Part shown: one piece after another, positions 12,001 through 21,000 of the stretch
How the letters are laid out: each line of letters starts with the position of its first letter
How positions within the stretch are numbered: the first letter of the stretch is position 1
Notes under the pieces: generated by a model
Told to the model about the DNA's origin: nothing
Database searches by the model: none
What the model saw: the letters and a program-made list of their open reading frames with translations, nothing else
Origin: Candidatus Omnitrophota bacterium
GTDB taxonomy: Bacteria > Omnitrophota > Gorgyraeia > 2-02-FULL-51-18
Length of the DNA: 64,000 nucleotides
Direction of reading: 5' to 3'
NCBI GenBank assembly: GCA_022072175.1
Contig: JAJVIE010000003.1
Coordinates: 182,598-246,597, forward strand
Made by a program: the position numbers and the translations under genes

Positions 12001-15000
12001 TCTGCGGGACGCCTCGGTCGACGCGCTCGTTCTCCATCGGACACTGAGCGCCGTCAGCGATCCGGCCACGCGCGGTCTGCTGATGTCGGAGATCCGGCGC
12101 GTGCTCAGGCCCGGAGGATACGTCTCGTTCATGGACTACCGTCAGAGGCGCGCGGGAGACGCGGACCTGGCGACTTACGCGGCCCGGTACGCGCGCGCTC
12201 GCGAGGTTCTCGAGCGGCTCCTGCGTTCAGGCATCACTCCGGAGAGCTGGCGTGTCTATCTGACCGATCCGGGACTCAGCCCGCTCATGGTGCTCCGCGA
12301 TGCCGAGGAACGTCCGTTCCGGGAGACCGATCTGAGCGCGCAAGAGATCGTCGAGCGGATCGAACGAGGCCAGCTGCAGATCCAGTTCTTCGGGATACAC
12401 GCCTCGACGGAGCGGGTCGAGAGGGCGTTCGTCGAGCGGGGGCTGAGCGTGCTGTCGAGGCAGGAGGCGGCGATCCCATATGGAGAGGGGCAGTTCTCGC
12501 TCCTGGAAGGATTCGTTGCCCGGGCCCCGGCCGCCACCGGCGCTCGACTGGCCGAAGAGCTGAGGTCCCCGGACGGAAAGCACCTGCTGAGGCGCATAGA
12601 CGCCGAGAGATTGTTGGTGCTGGACGCACGCACCCGCGGGCTCGTCTCCCGCATCGAGTCCTCGGGACGGTTGCGTGTCCGGGACGCGGAGATCTCCTTC
12701 TCGGAGGACGGCACCCAGGTCGTGTTGAGCTGGCCGAGGCGTTCCGTCGTACGTTCGTACGCGGCCGGGACCGGCCGGCAGACGGCGGAGTATCGAGTGT
12801 TGAGCAAGTTCTTCAGGGAGCACGAGAATTGGGCGGATAGGCTCGAGGATCACCTGGAGCGCTTGGTCGCCGCGCGGGCCGCTTCGGGCGAGCGCGCGAT
12901 CCGTGTCCGCTCGCTCGGGTCCGGGACGGGGGAAGAGTTGTACTCCATCGCGATCGTGCTCGATGCGGTACTGCGCCGCGCCGGAGAGGACCCCGGGAGC
13001 TGGCGTGTCTCCATCGAAGGTTATGACGCCAACCCCCTGGCCGCGACCGTGGCCCGGTCGGGCCGCTATGCGGAGAGTACGAGCAGGCTGGTCCGGGTCC
13101 GCGCCGCCGGATACGATCCGGAGACGGTCTTCGAGACCACGGACCCCGAGTCTACGGACGCGGTCTGGACGGTCAGAGAGCCCTATCGCTCCTGGGTGAG
13201 CGTCCGCACCGTCGATCTGACCGATCCCTCGGCTCTACGAGCTCTCTCGGACGGCGCCGCCGACGCGCTATTCGTGCGCTATCTGACGATGCATCTGAGC
13301 GAGGCCGATGGTCGGCGGATCCGGGATTGGGCGCGCAACGGCTCCTGGGCGCGTCCGGGAGAGGAGCCCTTCCTTTCCTATGCCGACCCCGGAGTGGATC
13401 GGACGGGTGCGTTGAGCCCGTCGGGCGCCCGGCTGGCGATCGGTCAGGGACCCGCCTGGTTCCGTGAGCGCTACGCACGGGGCGTCGAGATGGTGAGGGA
13501 GGACCCCGAGCTCGGCGCGGCGTACGACAGAGCGCTCGATCTGCAGAAACGGGCTCGTATCTCCCGCTGGTTGGTCCGTCACCAGGAGCGCGTGGCGGTG
13601 CTGGCCGATGAGCTGGCGATGGAGTACGGTCTGGGCCGGCCCGCACGCCGGGCCTTGTTCTTGTCCGCGGCCTTCCATGACATCGGCAAAGCCGACGGGC
13701 GGATCAAGGCTCTCGTCGATCGTGAGGGAGCGCTCTCGCCCGATGACCGCAAGCGGGTCGAGGCGCACGTCCAGTACGGCGTGGAGATGCTGGGCGCCGC
13801 TCTACTGCCCGCCGATCCGCTGGAGATCGTCCATCAGCATCACGAGCAGCCGGACGGCAGGGGGTATCCGAGAGGATTGAGCGGGTCTCAGCTGTTGCTG
13901 GCCTCCAGGATCCTCTCGGTCGCAGATACTTTCGACGCGATCACTCAGCCGCGTCCGTACAAGCCGCGCAAGGAAGCCGCGGCCGCTCTGGAGATCCTGC
14001 GGACAGCGGGGGGCACGCAGTTGGACGCGGAGTCCGTCGAGCGCTTCGCGCGTATCATGGACATGGCCACCGCCGTGGCGGACGCTCCGCGCTCAAGCGA
14101 TCCCGAGCAGGGCGCGCGGCTGGCGGGCCTCTCCAGGGAAAGCCACCTGCAGGAGTTGGCGCGCGCGGTGGCCGCTCCGCAGCCGGTCGAGGCCGATGTT
14201 GACGCCTCGGTCGAGGCGGTGCTCGAGCTCGATCGGTTGGCCCGTCAGAGACCCGAGGACGGGATCTCCGGCCTCGACGCGGTGAGCGTGTATACCGCTT
14301 TCGTGCCACCCAGACCCGCCGAAGAAGAGACGATCGAGAACCTGGCCAGAGAGCTGACAGAAAAGAGCGATCGGCCCGATCCGCCCGAGGTGGAGGCCGC
14401 TCTTATCCGCCTCATCGACCGTATCGGCATCGCGTCGGAGAGGCACGCTCTGGACGAGGCGGTGTTCGGCGCCGTGGCTCTGGGGCTCATTCATCCGAGC
14501 GAGCGCGTGAGGTTCTCGAGCGTGCGCGCGTTGTCCCGCTTCCCGAGGGAGGGCCGGGAGCGCGTACTGCCCATGTTGCGGCGGATCAGCGCCGATCCGG
14601 ACGGAGGGGCGATCGTGATCTACGGTATCGTGAGGTACTTCCTGCAACAGAGGCAGGAGATAGGTCTATTGGCTCAGATCCTGAGCTCTCCCGAACAGCC
14701 CGATCTGGTCGCCCGCCAGGCCGCGGAGGCGCTGGCGCGTTTGTCTGCCGAGGAGACCGAGCCCGCCGAGGCGACGCGGCAGCTCATATCGGCGCTCTTC
14801 CGGTCGGGCTTGGACATCGGGTTGTACGAGAAGGTCGCACGCGAGCTGGCGCGCAACGCACCGCTCGAGAGCGTCATTCCCGTCATCTCGGCCCTGATCT
14901 TCCACACGGACGGCCAGGTCTCCGATATCGCTCTGCGTGTGTTCACGGAGGATCTGTCCGGGCGGGTCGATGCGGAGTTGGGTATCGATTCGGAGGCGGC

Positions 15001-18000
15001 CGGTCGTTATCGAGCGGCCGATGCCGACGGCGCGCGTCTGGCCTCGCCGCCCCCGATGACCGGGTCGACCCGTGAGTTCCTGACGGCCTGGCTTGGTCCG
15101 CGCAGGGACCTGACGGCCGTCGAGATCGGAGCGGGCAGTTCGCCGTTCCTGACCGAAGTGCTCAGGCGGACCGCGGGGACGGAGACGGATTTCTCGGCGG
15201 CGTATCTCCTACAACCCGCCCGTCTCGAGAGGTTGGTGCCGGACGGCGCCGGTCAATGGTCGGTGGTGCCGGTGGAGACGGCTTCCCTCGAGGAACTGGC
15301 TGATCCGGACCGTGATGAGCCTCTGCGCTTGCCGGCCATTCTCTTGTCCCGCGACGCCGCCGTCCGAGGCCGCGCGGACGTGGTGTTCGCCAATGCTCCC
15401 GTCCTCAGGAGTTGGAGCGGCAGGGATTTCGCCTACGAGATCCTGCAGATGACGGCTCCGGGAGGCATCGTGGTCGTGCGCCTTCACTCCGATGACATCT
15501 TGGCGGCACGCCTGACGAACTTCATGACCCGTCTGGCGGCCGGCGGAGTCCACCTGCGGGCGCTCTACGCGACGATCCCCTCGGACTATCCGGCTACGGA
15601 GTTCACCCGCCGGACGCCGGTCCCGCTGATCGTGTTCGGCCGGGCTCCTGAGGCCGCCGACGCGCGCTCTGAGGCGATCGACTCCGTGATCAAAGCGGTG
15701 CGGTCGGGAGATGTCGATACGCTGATGGTCGGAGCGGCGGCGATCAGTTACTACGGTACGGACGCGGGGTCGGAGGCGGTCGAGGCGCTCGAAGCGGGGC
15801 TCCGGCGGTACGGGCGTCTTGCGGACCGGGTCGACAGCATCGTCCGCGAGGCCATCCAGAGCGTGACATCGGGAGCGCGACTGTCCGCACCGGAGAAAGC
15901 GGGCCAGCCGCGACGGTACACTTACGAGGAAGGTCTGGGAGCGGTGCATCCCGTTCATTGGTCCCAGCTGTCCAAGAGGGACCGGGACGCCTTGCTTTCA
16001 CTGATCGCCTCGCCGCCCGCGGGAGGTCCCGATGAGAGGTCCGTTCTCTACCGCCTGCAGGATCCTCTGAGATACCGCGGAGAGCGTGTCCGGACCATAC
16101 AGATCAAGGGAGGCACCGCCGCTGCCGGTCCCGAGATCGGGCCTCATCTGGGGCTGGGCCGGGCGCCCTACGATCTTTTCGGCCCGCATCCTCCGAGCCC
16201 TCAGAACGGGTTGATGGCCGATCATGCGCGCAACGAGTACGAGCGCACCGTTCAGTTGGATGCGGCCTCCTTGGACTCCAAGCTGCGCGTGAAGATGCCG
16301 CTGGGATGGGGGACCTATCCCGATCTGTTGTGGGAAGGTCGTCCGTTGGGATACGTGCTCCTGGGTGTCCCCGATCTCATGGCGCAGAGACTCGAGTCTC
16401 GCGGACTGACGACACGCGCGCAGTGGCGGGCTTCGTTCGACGCCGGGCAGGCGCTCGTTACCGCGCATGCCCAAGGCGTCGGGCACGGCTTCTTCCATCC
16501 CGGCAACATGTCGTGGGAGCCCTACGCGTGGTGGTCCTCTCGCGGCCGCTTCGGGATGCATGACCTCGACAACGCTTTTGTTCTCCGCGACAAAGCCCTG
16601 GAAGCCTCGCTGGACGTCGCGGAGGTGCAGGCGCTCGATCTGATCGCCACGCTTCTCAAGCTCAGGGACCTGCCGACAGGATCCGGTGATTTCGGTCAGA
16701 GCGTGTCCCAGCTGCAAAAGAGGGAGTCCCTGCTCATCGCCGGGTATTTTCATGGTCTGTCCAACGCCGAAAGACGCGCACAAGCGGCGCGCGCGTTGCG
16801 CGGGCTCTATTTCGACCTGCTCGGCCGTATGGCGGCACACTATGATCTGACGGGGCGCAATATGACCGATGACAGGAGCCTGTCCGACATCTACCGCGGC
16901 CACGCGGCGGAAGCGGGAGTCTCGCCGCAATTGCTGGGAGCCCTCCGCGAGGTCGGTCCGGCGGGTCTCTCGGGAGCGCGTCTGGCCGACGCTTATCCGG
17001 TGGACGTCTCGGCCATCAAGGAAGAGCACATCGTGCCCGTCGCCCGCGCGATCGCTTCCGACGCCGGGCTCGTTAGCGGCTCCATCGAACGGCTATTCCC
17101 GGATCGGGCCGGCGCCGAGATCGCCGGTGTAACGCTGACGGCCCGGAGCGGTCAGGGCATGAAATACCTGATCACCGCGACCGTCGAGCTGAGGCGCGGG
17201 GACAGTGTGGCGCGTCGGCGCGTGCTGTTCACGGCGACCCGGTTGTTCTTCGGGAGGGAGGGAGGCGGGTTGGCCGAGGCCTACCGGCGTATCGCGGAAA
17301 AGGACCCGGCGGGCGTGTACGCTCACCGCTTCGGTGTCGAGACGACGCTGGAGGTGCCCGAGAACAAGGAGCGTTATCATGTTTTCAGCGTGGATTACAT
17401 CGAAGGCGTGGACCTCGACCGTGTTGCTTCGGCGATCGAGTCGCTGATCGGCGTTCCCGGCAATCCCGCTCCCGGCGAAAAGGGCGTGCTCCGCCTGTCG
17501 ATCGTGACCCCCGCGCGGCTGGATGAGGCCCTCGCGCTTCTTGTGGAAACGGGAGCTCTCAACGCGGAGACCGCTGAAGAGGTGCGGAAAGCCCGGCAGG
17601 CCTTCGATCGCGGGGAGGGAACCGGGCCCATCGAGGAGCAGACGTCCCGTCTGAGGGCCGTGTTGACGGACCTCGACCGGCGCGCGGTCACGGCGCAGAT
17701 CGGTTTCTATCGCGCGACGGGATATCATCAGTCGGACCCGCGCCGCAACAACGTCATCGTCGCGCCGACGTCCGAGGGACTGTCGTTCAAGCTGATCGAC
17801 TACGAGAGCATGCGGCCCGGCACGCTCCTGGACGCGATGGCCGCGTTCGATATCTTCGAGAACAAGTTCATGTCGCTGGGCACGATGACCCTCGTCAGCG
17901 GTTCGGTCCGACCGTGGGTGTGGACGTACCTGCCGGACAAAGCGGCGTTCTTCGAGGCCGTCTCCGACGCTTATGGTCCGATGGACGGACTACAGCGACT

Positions 18001-21000
18001 GCTGGAGGCGCAAAGCGAGCTGCCCGCTTCGCTCTGGTCCGGAGCCGCCGTCGGTCAGGAGCTGTCGAGATACATCCAGGAGACGTCGCGGCGGGTGTTG
18101 TCGTTCCTGAAATGGATCGGGCCGGCCGATCCCTCCGGAGCCCGGCTGGCCGAGCCCCCGGCTCCACAGGACCCCGACAGCTACACGGAGGTCCTGCGCC
18201 TGCCGGGAGGAGCGTACAGCGAGGTCTTCTCGACACGTTCATCGGACGAGGGTCCGGGTTTCGTCAAATTCGCCAGGGACGCCGGGTTGGTGCGGCGCGA
18301 GGCGCTCTTGATGATGCGCTTGTCCGGACCGTCCCATCCGCGTACCGCTCCGCACGTGGTGCCGCTGGCCGGATACGCCGATCGTTACGGCGCGGACAGG
18401 GCGGCCACCTTCCTGTCCCGACGCGGGCCCGATGGGCGCGGCCGGATCCACCCGGAGCACTTGGGTGCCATGGCCGCCCTGGCCACGCGGGCCGCGCCCG
18501 GAGAGCCGTTGACACGGTTGTTGCGGCGCATCGAGGACAGAAAGGTCGGCGAGCTCGAGGCCCTGCGTATCCTGCGCCGGACGGCCGAGGCCGTGGCGGA
18601 CCTGCACTCGGAACGGGTGACCCACAGGGACCTCAAGCCGGGAGCCATCTTCTATGACGCGGCGGAGGACCGGGTAACGTTCATTGATTTTGGACTGTCG
18701 GTGATCGAGGGAGATCCGACGTTCAGCTATCTCGGTCTGGGAAGCTACAAGGACGACGGCACCATGCGGTACTCGGAGTATTCGATCAACGGCTACGCGC
18801 GGGACGTGCGCGCCGTGATGGTCATGATCGGGGACGTGCAGGCGGAGTTCGACGCGCTCCTCCCGTCAGGATCGAGCCGCCTGACCGATCTCATCGACCT
18901 GTCGGACATGGATTTCAACAGCAGCGCCGATATCGTTCCGGTCCTCGAGCGTCTGAGGACCGCCGAGGGGATCCTGGCCGCGGACGGGGCCCGCTTGGCG
19001 GCGGAGCGTCTGGTGTCGGTGCTGGGCACCGCCGCGCCGGGGGTCCTGTCCGCCGTTACGGGGAGCGACGACCTCTCCAAGATCGAAGAGTTGTCCATCG
19101 AGACCGTCAAGGAGTTCGTGGTCCAGAGGCATCTCGGGCTGGCCCAGACCCGGCGCGTCGTCGAGCGGCACACGCTGCGTCTGGCCGGTTCGGAGCCCGT
19201 CACCTATTACGTGAAATACCACCTGCCCGAGAGCCCCGGCCTCGGACAGCAGCTCTGGAGCGAGGACCGGGCGCAGAGACAGGCCGCGCGCGAGGGTGTG
19301 GCGATGCCATCGCGTCTGATCGAGACGTACGATCGCTCGGTCCTGGTGCAGTTGGCCGCGCCCGGACGTCCGATGCGCCGCACCGACCTGGCGGATCGAG
19401 CCGTGCTGGAGGCCCTGATGACCGCCCTCGGACGACTTCATCGTACGGGGACCTCTCACGGCGATCTGGCCTATATCGACCGTTCGCAACCACTGCTCAA
19501 GTACGAGCATTTCTATATCGACGGGCGGAGCGTGCGGTTCATCGACTACGGCTTGACGGGGCTGTTCACGCTCGAGGGAGAGGCCCGGGCCGTGATCGAG
19601 CATATCCTGTGGAACTATTTCGCGGCGGCCGGTGACTCGCCGGAGTTCACATCGATCGACGACCTGCGTGTCTTTCTCGAAAAGGCCTACCTGGCGGGAC
19701 GCCAAGCCTCCGGAGCGCGTCTGGCCTCGGGCCTGCCGTTGGACCTGGAGCGGATCCTCGCCGAGGCCGGTCCCGAGGACCGTGTCCGGCTGTCGGAGGC
19801 GGGATCGCGACAGATCGAAGGGCAGCTCGATCTCGATGCGATCCGCGACTACAAGGCCCGCACCGGGCGGACGGTGATCTTCCTGCGGGACGACGATCTC
19901 GGATACGAGCCGTCGACGCTCGATTCACTGTCCGTGGTGCGCGGAGCGACCCTCGAGGATATCGACGAGTTGGCCGCCGGACTGAGCGACTATTATCGGT
20001 GGCTCCTTGGGGCCGGAGAGACCGGGACCCTGTTCGTCGATATCGAACGGACCCTCGGGGAAGCTCGCGGACTGGGATATCTGTCCGCGGGATCGGCGGA
20101 GCGCTGGTCGGATCGAGCGTCGGCGATCGAAGCGATCCCGGTATCGGGTGACCTCGTGTACACGCCTGACGGACGAGCGGTCTTGCTGACCGGTCCGAGC
20201 GGGATCGGCAAGACCTCCCTGGCGGTCTCGCTGATGCGATATTTCGGATACGGGGTCGGTTCGCAGGACGATGCTTGGTTGCTGCGCCTGCCCTCAGAGG
20301 ATTACCTCGCGGCACCCGACGAGGGGCCGTCCGAGGTCCTCTACAGCCGGGCGTACGGACCGACCTCCAATATCCGGCCCATCTCGTCGATCTCGCGCTT
20401 GGGGGCGATCGTGGAGCTTCGGCGGCCGGGCGCGCCCGTCGTCGGCGGGGCGCAGGACTCGGTGCGGACGTACGAAGCGGTCGTGCCCGAAAGCGCCGCG
20501 GATCCCGAGTACCGCGCCGTGGCCGGGGGCGTGGCCGAGTCGGTGGGATCCGGCGCCCGTCTGGCGTTCTTCGAGCCGCTGTACCGCGCTTCGCTGGACG
20601 TGCTCGAGGAGCGGTTGGCCCGCCCGGCCGAAGACCAGATCTACAACGAGGACGGGACCTTCAGGAACGGCTATGGGGACCGTGAGCGTTACGTGATCGA
20701 CGTGGAGGGTTTGCGGAAGGATCGTCTGAGCGTCGAGGAGGTGGCCCCGTATTTCGAGAGGAGCCGGGCGGAGCTCGCTCAGGTGGCCGGCGAGATGGGT
20801 TCCGTGCTGGGACGGACCGTCACGACCGAGGAGGCGCGCGACCGGCTTGTCGAACGAATGACCGCGCTCGTGCGCCAGGGCGTCGAGACCATCCTGGCCG
20901 AGGACGGGTCGATGCTGCCGGGGTCCGTGTACGCCATCGACGGACGTTATCGCCGGAGGTCGATGCGGGGAGTGGTCGATGTCACGCTGCGATACTACGA

